Positions 7,247 to 13,697 of a DNA stretch of 13,697 nucleotides are shown here, piece after piece. A program made the translations under genes and the position numbers. Every line of letters begins with the position of its first letter. Position 1 is the stretch's first letter. Under the pieces are notes generated by a model. It had not been told where the DNA came from. It was given only the letters and a program-made list of their open reading frames with translations, and did no database searches. The DNA is from JBBRFH01 sp038224615 (lineage in GTDB: Bacteria; Planctomycetota; Phycisphaerae; Tepidisphaerales; Tepidisphaeraceae): assembly GCA_038224615.1 (NCBI GenBank), contig JBBRFH010000068.1:1-13697 (forward strand), in the 5' to 3' direction.

Positions 7247-7291
7247 CTCAAACCAGTTACTTAAACTTTTTTCATAGATTCGAGGTTTTTT

Positions 7292-7448
7292 GGGTTGCGT
7301 CATCGGGCGATGTCCGCAATAACCCGGTATATGTCGGTGGCTGCGGACCCTTGCGTTCGTCGCCGCGGACTACGAAGGCAACTTGTCGTGTGTGGGCCAT
7401 GGGAGCCCCGGTTAAGTCATAAACAACCTGGACCGTCTCTCAGAGAGG
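7292..7448 (+). promoter_or_regulatory. Candidate structured 5' leader of the secreted glycosidase gene
   Basis: The stretch 7169-7455 has no supportable gene. Its second half contains several stems. The first pairs gggtt (7292-7296) with aaccc (7321-7325), enclosing gcg/cgc and catcg/cgatg. The second pairs gtccgca (7312-7318) with tgcggac (7342-7348), which overlaps and so competes with the first. The third pairs ttgc-g-ttcgt (7351-7360) with acgaa-g-gcaa (7372-7381). The fourth pairs ccggtt (7408-7413) with aacctgg (7425-7431), with a bulge. It ends in a good ribosome site, AGAGG (7444-7448), seven bases before ATG 7456. I recognise no known riboswitch family, and no confident promoter is seen. 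Confidence 0.35.
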
Positions 7449-7455
7449 AAACTCA

Positions 7456-8781
7456 ATGTTCCAACATCCCCGCAACACCGAACGCTACAATCGTCAACCC
7501 GCCCCCGCCTTATCCACCGTCCCCAGGCTCGAAGCGCTTGAAGGCCGCCAGCTATTTGCCTCGGCACTGGCCTACGGGATCAACGTCAACAGTCTCAGCG
7601 GCAGCACCTACGGCGCGACGGTCAAGATGCTCCGCGCCACCGGCACCAAGAGCGTCCGCGTGTGGTACGGCTTCAGCAGTTACGGCGAGCGTCAGGAGAC
7701 GGGGGTCGGCAAGTACGTCCGCAAGCTCGCCGCCGACGGCTTCGATGTGATGCTCGCCGTCGTCCCCTCCAACGGGAAAGTGGGCACTCCCGAGCAGGTG
7801 AAGGGCCTGATCAGCTACCTCGCCAACATCCCGGGCATGGCCGCCGCGGTCGATCGCTGGCAGATCGGCAACGAGCCCGATCACAAGAATTACTGGTCCG
7901 GCTCGCTCTCATCGTACGTCACCAACTTCCTTGCCCCTGCCGCCTCTGTGCTGCATGGCAAGGGAGAGAAGGTCGTCAGCGCCGGCCCGAGCTGGAACCC
8001 CGCCGACGTCAAGAAGATGGTTGACGCCGGCATGCTCAAGTACGCCGACTTCGTCGGTTATCATCCCTACCGCAGCAACGTCGCGGACCTCAAGGCCCGC
8101 GTCGCCGAGGTGAAGAAGATCGTCGGCGGCAAGCCGCTGATCGCCAGCGAGTGGAACATTCGCGGCCGCGAAGGCAACGCCTCGTCGTGGAACGCCGGCA
8201 TCAAGGAGTTCTGGCCGGTCATCCGCGACAACTTCTACGCCGCTTACTACTACGCCGCCGTCAAGAGCGGCACCTACGCCGGCAAAGGTGCCGTGATCAA
8301 CGCCAACGGCTCGGCCAACGGCGCGTTCTACGGCACCTACCAAAGCCTGCGCACCGGCAACTCTGCCAGCGCTGTCGTCGGGCCAACCATCGTCAGCGGC
8401 TCGGCTTTGACGTCGAAACCGACCGCCTCGACCAGCAAGCCCGCGATCAACGGCTTCAAGATCGTCGACGGCCGCACCGGGGCGATCATCGTCTCCAAGG
8501 TAATCCAGTCGCAGACGATCAAGCTCAGCTCACTGCCCACCCGCAACATCCAGATCATCGCGTTAACAGGCGGCGACACCGAGAGCGTCAAGTTCAAGTT
8601 CAGCGGTGCCGGCACCCACATCGAAAATGGCGAAGCCTACAAAACCTTCGCTCAGAGCGGCGGCGCTTCGACGTGGAACGCCAAGGTCGGAACCTTCAGC
8701 ATTACCGCCACCGCCTACGGCTCCGACGACGCTTCCGGCGTGGTCGGTGGCTCGATCAGCCTCGGACTCACCTTCGCCTGA
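7456..8781 (+). CDS. Secreted clan GH-A glycoside hydrolase with LEPR-XLL-type N-terminus and C-terminal beta-sandwich module
   Basis: A 441-residue protein. The N-terminus lacks a classical signal peptide but has RLEALEGRQLFAS (24-36), the planctomycete LEPR-XLL-type motif linked to extracellular proteins. Residues about 38-300 resemble a compact TIM barrel of clan GH-A: strand SVRVWYGFS, WQIGNEPD with the probable acid/base E140, GYHPYRS (201-207), and LIASEWN with the probable nucleophile E232 at the end of a later strand. After a Ser/Thr/Ala/Lys linker (about 302-328), a module (330-441) begins INGFKIVDGRTG and contains LSSLPTRNIQIIAL and FSITATAYG. It matches an all-beta C-terminal module that I know from planctomycete secreted proteins. 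Family within clan GH-A and substrate cannot be set from sequence reading; it could be GH39-, GH5- or GH128-like. A good Shine-Dalgarno supports the start, and a strong terminator follows. Confidence 0.8.
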   Translation: MFQHPRNTERYNRQPAPALSTVPRLEALEGRQLFASALAYGINVNSLSGSTYGATVKMLRATGTKSVRVWYGFSSYGERQETGVGKYVRKLAADGFDVMLAVVPSNGKVGTPEQVKGLISYLANIPGMAAAVDRWQIGNEPDHKNYWSGSLSSYVTNFLAPAASVLHGKGEKVVSAGPSWNPADVKKMVDAGMLKYADFVGYHPYRSNVADLKARVAEVKKIVGGKPLIASEWNIRGREGNASSWNAGIKEFWPVIRDNFYAAYYYAAVKSGTYAGKGAVINANGSANGAFYGTYQSLRTGNSASAVVGPTIVSGSALTSKPTASTSKPAINGFKIVDGRTGAIIVSKVIQSQTIKLSSLPTRNIQIIALTGGDTESVKFKFSGAGTHIENGEAYKTFAQSGGASTWNAKVGTFSITATAYGSDDASGVVGGSISLGLTFA

Positions 8782-8810
8782 GCCGTCGGCAACCATCCCC
8801 TGCGATCATC

Positions 8811-8847
8811 GAGGCCACAGAGAAGCGATCTCTGTGGCCTCTTTTTT
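8811..8847 (+). terminator. Rho-independent terminator after the secreted glycosidase gene
   Basis: A perfect 13-bp stem, gaggccacagaga (8811-8823) with tctctgtggcctc (8829-8841), has a five-base loop and is followed at once by six Ts (8842-8847). It lies 29 bases after the stop codon at 8781. There is no matching A-run on the other side, so it acts on the plus strand only. It separates the glycosidase transcript from the lipase gene that follows. Confidence 0.95.
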
Positions 8848-8904
8848 GTGACGCGATTTTGTTTCCACGTTGCGCGGCAACTCATTCGGACTCGATACCG
8901 CGAC

Positions 8905-8910
8905 TATGAT
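8905..8910 (+). promoter_or_regulatory. Candidate -10 element of a leaderless lipase promoter
   Basis: TATGAT ends six bases before ATG 8917 (gap caagac), as at purE. The upstream gene ends in a strong terminator at 8847, so this gene needs a promoter in the 69 bases between, and this is the best -10 there. No Shine-Dalgarno is present. No good -35 is seen at 16-18 bp spacing. Confidence 0.5.
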
Positions 8911-8916
8911 CAAGAC

Positions 8917-10764
8917 ATGCTCTGGAACCTCGGATCACTCGAAGCGCGTCGCATGCTAGCCGGCGTCACGCTGTTGGCGCACGGAAACGACGGCAACATC
9001 GACGGGTGGGTTGCCACCGCTGCCGAAGATATTGCCGCTCGCGCCGGCGGGAGCGACTACGCCAGCATCTACACGATGGCCGTCACCGCCTCGGGCGCGA
9101 ACCTCGCCGTCACGTCGTTCGGACCGACGGGCGGCCAAAAGGATTATCGCCAGACGCTTCGCGGCGAATTGATTGTGCAACTCGACTGGTCGACCGTCAG
9201 CAACGCCAGTCACAGCACCGGCGAGGTCGCCGCCGTCGTGAGCAATTACCTGCTGAGTGCTCACGCCGATGTTCCCCCGCTGGCACAACTGCCGTTGCAC
9301 TTCATCGGTCACAGCCGCGGAGCGTCGCTGATCACGGCGTTGGCGCAGGATCTCGGGCGCGCCGGTGTGTGGGTGGACCAGGTGACCAGTCTCGACCCGC
9401 ACCCGGTGGACGGCAAGAACGATTTCTTCGGGGCCGACTTCGGCGATGCGCCGATGGCCACGTATGACAACGTCGCATTCGCCGACGATTACTGGCGCAC
9501 CGACGGCAACGCCAACAACTTCGATTTCGACGGCGAACCGGTCGCCGGCACACATCAGGGGGATCTTAACGCATCCGTGCAGCAGAGCTTTATCGGCGCG
9601 GCCCACATTGCGGTGCCCGCGTACTACGTCGGCACGATCGACACCAACTCAAACGACGGCGGCGATCATCCCGTGCTCAACGACTGGTATGGCAACTCGA
9701 TCGCCAAGCCGGCGCGCGGCGCGACAGGCTTTGCATTCTCCCGCATCGGCGGCGCGGCGCGTCCGTCGGACGGCCTCTGCACGCTGCTCGGCGGGAGCGC
9801 GCCGCGCACCGAGGCGGGACAGAGCGCCGCGCAGTGGGCCAACGGCTTCGGCATTGCCGCGAGCCGCGCCCCGTTCGCGGCGGGCGAGGCGGTCGAGGTC
9901 AGCCTCAAGTACGTCGACCGCGACAGCGCCGGCCGCGTCGCGATCTATCTCGATGCCGATCAAAATCCGTACGACGGCGCGGGTCTGCTCACGAGCAAAT
10001 CGGTGAATTCCGGTTCGCTCGCCAATGTGCGGCTGAGCATCCCCACCGCCGGCCTGCGGCCGGGGTCGTACTACCTCGCCTCGCTTGCGACCGATAGTGC
10101 CGGCCATTCGCGCTGGAGCTACACGGCCTCGAAGATCACCATCACTGCGCCGAATTTTGCGAGCCTCGACGGCGACCTCCTCACCCTCAACGGCACGGGC
10201 GCTGCGGACAAGATCGCCATCTATCCGTCGGGCACTTCTCTGGTCGCAAAATTGAACGGCGTTACTCAGGCGTTCGCCAGTAGCGCCGTCGCGCGTGTCG
10301 AAGTGTACGCCCTCGCGGGCAACGACTCGGTCGATCTCTCCGCGCTGCCGATCGCCGCGTATGTCAACGGCGGGCCGGGGCAGGACAATATCGTCGGCGG
10401 CGAAGGGAATGACACCCTCAGCGGCGGGGCGCAGTCCAACACCATCGACGGCCGAAACGGCCAGGACGTCCTCAACGGCAGCGCCGGCAACGACCTGCTC
10501 ATCGGTGGCGGCGGGAATGACCGGCTCTACAGCAACGGCGGAAACGACACCCTGAACGGCGGCGGCAATGTCGATCGGCTCTTCGGATCCGATTCCGACG
10601 AACTGTTCATCGGCGGCGGCAGCAACGACAAAATCTACGCCTACGGCGGCAACGACACCCTCTACGGCAATGTCGGCTCCGACATCCTCGACGGCGGCAC
10701 CGGCACAGACACCGCCGACACCGATCCTGCCGACATCCGCGTTTCGATTGAGGTACTCACGTAG
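8917..10764 (+). CDS. Secreted alpha/beta-hydrolase (lipase/esterase-like) fused to RTX calcium-binding repeats
   Basis: A 615-residue protein from ATG 8917. SLEARRMLAG (7-16) is a LEPR-XLL-type planctomycete motif, followed directly by VTLLAHGNDG, the usual first strand and oxyanion turn of alpha/beta-hydrolases. The nucleophile elbow GHSRG (S133) is clear. The probable acid is D160 in TSLDPHP, and the probable histidine is H230 in AAHIAVPAYY. Residues about 315-410 look like a beta-sandwich (VSLKYVDRDSAGRVAIYLDAD). From about 494 to 600 come roughly ten glycine/aspartate nonapeptides (GGEGNDTLS, AGNDLLIGG, GGGGNDRLY, GGNDTLYGN), which are RTX-type calcium-binding repeats. The product should be extracellular and calcium-stabilised. 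A GTG at 8848 would add 23 residues, but it abuts the terminator T-run, so ATG 8917 is preferred. The substrate is unknown; a lipid or ester is likely. Confidence 0.82.
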   Translation: MLWNLGSLEARRMLAGVTLLAHGNDGNIDGWVATAAEDIAARAGGSDYASIYTMAVTASGANLAVTSFGPTGGQKDYRQTLRGELIVQLDWSTVSNASHSTGEVAAVVSNYLLSAHADVPPLAQLPLHFIGHSRGASLITALAQDLGRAGVWVDQVTSLDPHPVDGKNDFFGADFGDAPMATYDNVAFADDYWRTDGNANNFDFDGEPVAGTHQGDLNASVQQSFIGAAHIAVPAYYVGTIDTNSNDGGDHPVLNDWYGNSIAKPARGATGFAFSRIGGAARPSDGLCTLLGGSAPRTEAGQSAAQWANGFGIAASRAPFAAGEAVEVSLKYVDRDSAGRVAIYLDADQNPYDGAGLLTSKSVNSGSLANVRLSIPTAGLRPGSYYLASLATDSAGHSRWSYTASKITITAPNFASLDGDLLTLNGTGAADKIAIYPSGTSLVAKLNGVTQAFASSAVARVEVYALAGNDSVDLSALPIAAYVNGGPGQDNIVGGEGNDTLSGGAQSNTIDGRNGQDVLNGSAGNDLLIGGGGNDRLYSNGGNDTLNGGGNVDRLFGSDSDELFIGGGSNDKIYAYGGNDTLYGNVGSDILDGGTGTDTADTDPADIRVSIEVLT

Positions 10765-11027
10765 CTTAAGGTAGTTCAGACACACGCCGCCGCCCACGCC
10801 GGCTTCCGATTCAAAGCCCAGAACCAGGGGTGGAGATGGCGCAGAAGCGTTGCAGGTTGTTGTGGGACAATGCGGTGGGTTTCACGGCCTTGGACAGATG
10901 CTATCGAGCATGGCATCTACATCCAGGGGATCAACACCGTACTGTTTGCGAAGACGGGGTCACGCTTGAGTTGGTCGCCTTCGAAGTCGCCGGAGGGGCA
11001 GAAGGGGATGAGATGATGGTCGAACGG
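10765..11027. other. Convergent intergenic region without a supportable gene
   Basis: This lies between the 3' ends of the lipase gene (+) and the beta-mannosidase gene (-). A 71-codon plus-strand frame (10830-11045) runs into the end of the beta-mannosidase gene and resembles nothing I know. A short palindrome, atgct-atcg-agcat, sits near 10900-10913. No T-run hairpin serving either gene is visible, so termination here may be Rho-dependent. The segment may hold decayed coding sequence, but I cannot name a parent. Confidence 0.5.
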
Positions 11028-13532
11028 TTATGCCTCGCCAGTTGAAGCAGGATTGCCGACGTAAAGGATGGCAGGGGGCTGTGGCTGCGGCCAGGGAATT
11101 GTGTTGGGTTGGTTGGGGTAGAGATCGAAGAAGTTGTCGGCCAGCGCGGTTTGGCCGTCGAGATCGAGGCAGACGTTGAACGCGAAGGTGGCGCAGGTGA
11201 AGGTGGCGTGGTCGTTTTTCACGCTCATGTTAATTTTTGGCGCCGGCCACTTCATTTCTTTATAGAGGGGGAGGATGAGGCGATTGCGGGTGATCGGATT
11301 GCCATCCGGGGTGTGCAGGGTTGCAAAGGCGATTTGGGTGGTGGGATCGATCCATCCGGCGCGGTCGAAACGAGCGATGGGGATGGAGGCGTTGGCGGGG
11401 ATGTTCACTCCGATTTGAGTTTGATCGAGGAGATACTCGCCTGTGGTGTTGAACAGCCCGAAGCGGAGGTTGGCGATGAGCGGGTTGGGTGTGTCGTTGA
11501 TGCCGTAAATGACCACTTGGTCGACGGATTCGATGAGGACGACGCGAACGGGTGCAAAGGCCCTGCGGACGTGATGGAACGCGGGGGTGCGGTTGAGGGC
11601 ATGATCGACGATGGTCCAGCTTCGCGTGGCGGGCCAGGCGTCGTTGAACATCCAGAAGACGGCGGCGGAGGTGTCGAAGGCGCGTCGGCGGAAGTTGTCA
11701 ATATATTCGCGCAGGCCTTCACCCTGTATCAGACCCGCCCAGTAGACGTATTGCTCGATGGACATCTCGCGGCAGTTCATGCCGAGCCAGAAATCGGTCA
11801 TGGCATCGACGGTGCTCTGCTCGCGCCAACTGTCGACGGAGTTGTCATGCACCTGCCAGGCGAGGCTTTGGACAAATTGCTGGCCTTCGGGCAGACAGCG
11901 GAGCATGGTGGGGAGGCTGGTCGGGCCGAGAATGCCCCCTTCGTTGGGGAAGCGGCAGGGCATGTCACGATATCGGCGGAAATCCATGTCGACAAATCCG
12001 ATGCTCCAAGGGTGTTGATCGCCGACAAGATCGTGATTGGGGGTGAGGTGATCCGGCGAGAAAGGGCTGCTGGGCTGGTAATAGACCTCGGGGTGGTCTG
12101 CGTTGAGCAGGCGGGGGAGGGTGAGGTGATACCAGGCGTAGTCCGGTGCGATGACGCCGCGTTCGCCCATGCCCCAAGACCAGTGGCCCATTTCGTTTTC
12201 GTTGTTGCCGCACCATGCGATCAGCGAGGGGCGGTGGGCGAGCCGGCGGATCTGATGTTTGGCCTCGGTGATGACCGAGCGTTGGAAGTTTTCGTCGCAG
12301 GTGGGATACCTGCCGCAGGCGAAGATGAATTCCTGCCAGACCAGGATGCCGCGTCGATCGCATTCATCGTAGAAGGCTTCGGATTCATAAAGTCCGCCGC
12401 CCCAGACGCGCAGAAGGTTGAAGTTGGCCTCGACGGCGCGGTCGATGAGCGTACGGGTGCGGTCGTCGTCGATGGCCGAGATAATAAGATCGGCCGGGAC
12501 GTAATTGCCGCCTTTGCAGAAGATGGGACGGTTATTGATCTCGAACCGAAAATACCGTCCGCCGGCCGGGTGGGGATCCTGGATGACGCGCACCTGGCGG
12601 AAGCCGACTTGCCTGGTGGGGATTTCGTAGCTCGTTGCCTCGGTCTGGAGTGAGGCGCGAACCGTGTAGAGCGGTTGGTCGCCTTGACCGATGGGCCACC
12701 AGAGTTTGGGGGAAACCAGCGAGACAGTCGCTTCGACATGCGATTCACCGGGCGGCAGGACGACCGGTTGTACGGTGGCGGCGTCGGTATCGTCGATGCA
12801 AACGCGCAATTTTGCTTCGATGGGTTTGTCGGTCAGGTTGGTTGCGAACAGTCGGGCGCGGACGCGGGCGTGTTTGAGATTCGCATCGACCGACGCGACG
12901 GGGGCGAACTGCCCAATGAGCAGATCGTCGACGGAGTATTCGAGTCGCACCGATCCTTGGATGCCAACGTTGATGAGCCGGGGGGCCCAATCCCATGAGA
13001 ACTGGGATTGGGGTTTGCGGAGCCAGTGTCGTTTGTGGAGTCGGGCGTCTTCGGCGTTGCCGTGGAACCAGCCTTCGGCGGGTTTGTCCGAGACGTGATA
13101 GAGGCCCGAATCAAGATGGACGGCCAGCACGTTGCCTGATTCCCGAACTTTGCCGGTGATTTCCACGCGCAGGGGGTGGAAGAAGTTGGCGTGTTCGGCG
13201 ACGGGTTGGCCGTTGAGAACGATTTTGGCGGCGTAGTCAAGTCGGTCAAAGACCAGCCACGCCCGGCCGCTGCGGGCGTCGGCCGGGGCGTCGAAGAGGT
13301 GTCGGTAGGACCAGATTTGCTCCTCGACCCATCGGGCCGCCAACACGTTGATTCCGCTGAAGACATCGGGGATGATGCCCTGGTTCATCAGATCGAGGTG
13401 AATCTCGCCGGGGACGGTGGCGTCGAGATAGCGAACCGGGTCAACGATGTCCATGTCGGCGTACAACGGTCTGCCGCGTTGAAAATCGCTGAAGCGGACT
13501 TTCCATGATCCGTCGAGAGACAGGGTCTTCAT
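11028..13532 (-). CDS. Beta-mannosidase, glycoside hydrolase family 2
   Basis: Beta-mannosidase removes terminal beta-linked mannose from manno-oligosaccharides. The 834-residue product has the full family architecture. The sugar-binding jelly-roll comes first (MKTLSLDGSWKVRFSD, SWDWAPRLINVGIQG), then the Ig-like domain (LWWPIGQGDQPLYTV), then the TIM barrel starting INNRPIFCKGGNYVPAD. The barrel includes LLRVWGGGLYESEAFYDECDRRGILVWQE split across strands, the acid/base WCGNNENE (E445) and the nucleophile region RFPNEGG (E531). Two C-terminal beta domains follow. No signal peptide is visible, so a cytoplasmic enzyme acting on imported oligosaccharides is inferred. ATG at 13532 starts exactly at the family N-terminus; in-frame ATG 13547 and TTG 13571 lie within the promoter and are less likely. 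The final substrate specificity (mannan, glucomannan or N-glycan cores) is unknown. Confidence 0.93.
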   Translation of the reverse strand: MKTLSLDGSWKVRFSDFQRGRPLYADMDIVDPVRYLDATVPGEIHLDLMNQGIIPDVFSGINVLAARWVEEQIWSYRHLFDAPADARSGRAWLVFDRLDYAAKIVLNGQPVAEHANFFHPLRVEITGKVRESGNVLAVHLDSGLYHVSDKPAEGWFHGNAEDARLHKRHWLRKPQSQFSWDWAPRLINVGIQGSVRLEYSVDDLLIGQFAPVASVDANLKHARVRARLFATNLTDKPIEAKLRVCIDDTDAATVQPVVLPPGESHVEATVSLVSPKLWWPIGQGDQPLYTVRASLQTEATSYEIPTRQVGFRQVRVIQDPHPAGGRYFRFEINNRPIFCKGGNYVPADLIISAIDDDRTRTLIDRAVEANFNLLRVWGGGLYESEAFYDECDRRGILVWQEFIFACGRYPTCDENFQRSVITEAKHQIRRLAHRPSLIAWCGNNENEMGHWSWGMGERGVIAPDYAWYHLTLPRLLNADHPEVYYQPSSPFSPDHLTPNHDLVGDQHPWSIGFVDMDFRRYRDMPCRFPNEGGILGPTSLPTMLRCLPEGQQFVQSLAWQVHDNSVDSWREQSTVDAMTDFWLGMNCREMSIEQYVYWAGLIQGEGLREYIDNFRRRAFDTSAAVFWMFNDAWPATRSWTIVDHALNRTPAFHHVRRAFAPVRVVLIESVDQVVIYGINDTPNPLIANLRFGLFNTTGEYLLDQTQIGVNIPANASIPIARFDRAGWIDPTTQIAFATLHTPDGNPITRNRLILPLYKEMKWPAPKINMSVKNDHATFTCATFAFNVCLDLDGQTALADNFFDLYPNQPNTIPWPQPQPPAILYVGNPASTGEA

Positions 13533-13542
13533 AAGCCGACGA

Positions 13543-13571
13543 ACCATAGCCTTGACAAGCAAGCGTTTCAA
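13543..13571 (-). promoter_or_regulatory. Sigma70-like promoter of the beta-mannosidase gene
   Basis: On the minus strand TTGAAA (13571-13566) and TATGGT (13548-13543) are separated by exactly 17 bases. Ten bases separate the -10 from ATG 13532, so the transcript would have only a few leader bases and no Shine-Dalgarno. Just upstream, taactc/gagtta (13577-13595) forms a small palindrome and the DNA is AT-rich, both common around regulated promoters. Confidence 0.6.
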
Positions 13572-13595
13572 CGTTTTAACTCTATTTTTGAGTTA

Positions 13596-13625
13596 TTGCA
13601 TGAGCATATTTGCATGATTTTGCAT
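13596..13625. repeat. Three TTGCAT copies upstream of the beta-mannosidase promoter
   Basis: TTGCAT occurs at 13596-13601, 13610-13615 and 13620-13625 on the plus strand, the first two extended to TTGCATGA. Starts are 14 and 10 bases apart, in an AT-rich patch unlike the surrounding GC-rich DNA. They sit about 25-55 bases upstream of the -35, a place suited to activator or repressor binding. No regulator can be named. Confidence 0.45.
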
Positions 13626-13647
13626 TAACTGGGTGTCAGGTTTGTAG

Positions 13648-13697
13648 GGTGGGCTTCAGCCCACCATGATTGGCGTCGTCTGGGACGGTGGGCTGAA
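13648..13697. repeat. Palindromic repeat cluster (REP-like), cut by the window end
   Basis: ggtgggct (13648-13655) and agcccacc (13658-13665) are perfect reverse complements around tc. A second unit, ggtgggctgaa, begins at 13687 and runs off the edge. Two palindromic units about 39 bases apart resemble REP/BIME-type extragenic elements. The pattern 'gtgggctt/aagcccac' is one I recall as dispersed in planctomycete genomes, but that is not shown here. Confidence 0.7.

Noticed and set aside
7169..7455. c-di-GMP, cobalamin or other known riboswitch upstream of the glycosidase
   Set aside because: None of the conserved cores that I know from these classes is present; only generic stems can be drawn.
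8848..8916. GTG start at 8848 for the lipase gene
   Set aside because: It abuts the T-run of the upstream terminator, leaving no room for a promoter or ribosome site. It remains possible only if read-through occurs.
10830..11045. A 71-codon plus-strand frame with a GVTLELVAFEV phrase resembling a prepilin N-terminus
   Set aside because: The resemblance is partial, the phrase is internal rather than N-terminal, no prepilin cleavage context is present, and the frame overlaps the 3' end of the beta-mannosidase gene.
11109..12653. A 514-codon open frame antisense to the beta-mannosidase gene
   Set aside because: It lies wholly opposite a full-length GH2 enzyme with intact active sites. Its translation is Gly/Val/Asp/Glu-rich with no recognisable domain, as expected for antisense frames in GC-rich DNA.
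13560..13580. LacI-type operator in the AAACG/CGCTT region near the beta-mannosidase -35
   Set aside because: The central CG is present, but the half-sites match at too few positions to call an operator.

Overview
The window is GC-rich DNA with long, densely packed genes. It most likely comes from a planctomycete, probably class Phycisphaerae. The best clue is that two secreted-type enzymes carry the planctomycete LEPR-XLL-type N-terminal motif (LEALEGRQLFAS in one, SLEARRMLAG in the other). One of them also ends in a beta-sandwich module that I associate with planctomycete extracellular proteins. Interspersed palindromic and direct repeats in and between genes fit large planctomycete genomes. 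The assignment rests on protein style, not on a marker gene.

Layout: (1) 1-512, the 3' part of a Uma2-family gene (+), convergent with purE (564-1055, -). (2) A divergent intergenic region (1056-1179) holding a purE -10 element and a 22-nt inverted repeat. (3) 1180-7168, a likely three-gene operon (+): a B12-binding radical SAM/DUF4080 protein with a repeat element inserted in frame, then two tandem paralogous multi-pass membrane proteins of GT-C glycosyltransferase type, each with a soluble C-terminal domain. (4) 7169-7455, a non-coding stretch with a perfect hairpin and a possible structured leader. (5) 7456-8781, a secreted clan GH-A glycoside hydrolase, closed by a strong intrinsic terminator (8811-8847). 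(6) 8917-10764, a secreted alpha/beta-hydrolase (lipase-like) fused to RTX calcium-binding repeats, probably read from its own promoter as a leaderless mRNA. (7) 11028-13532 (-), a GH2 beta-mannosidase, convergent with the lipase, with a recognisable promoter and an AT-rich upstream region containing three TTGCAT copies. (8) A palindromic repeat cluster that runs off the right edge.

How it fits together: purE is housekeeping purine synthesis. The remainder suggests surface and extracellular carbohydrate and lipid biology. Two membrane proteins probably transfer sugars from polyprenyl-phosphate donors at the outer face of the inner membrane, a secreted glycosidase and lipase act outside, and an apparently cytoplasmic beta-mannosidase would degrade imported manno-oligosaccharides. 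No gene forms a recognisable defence, mobile or CRISPR system. The most unusual items are the paralogous GT-C pair with divergent C-terminal additions, the in-frame repeat insertion in the radical SAM gene, and an identical TATGAT-N6-ATG start arrangement at two unrelated genes.
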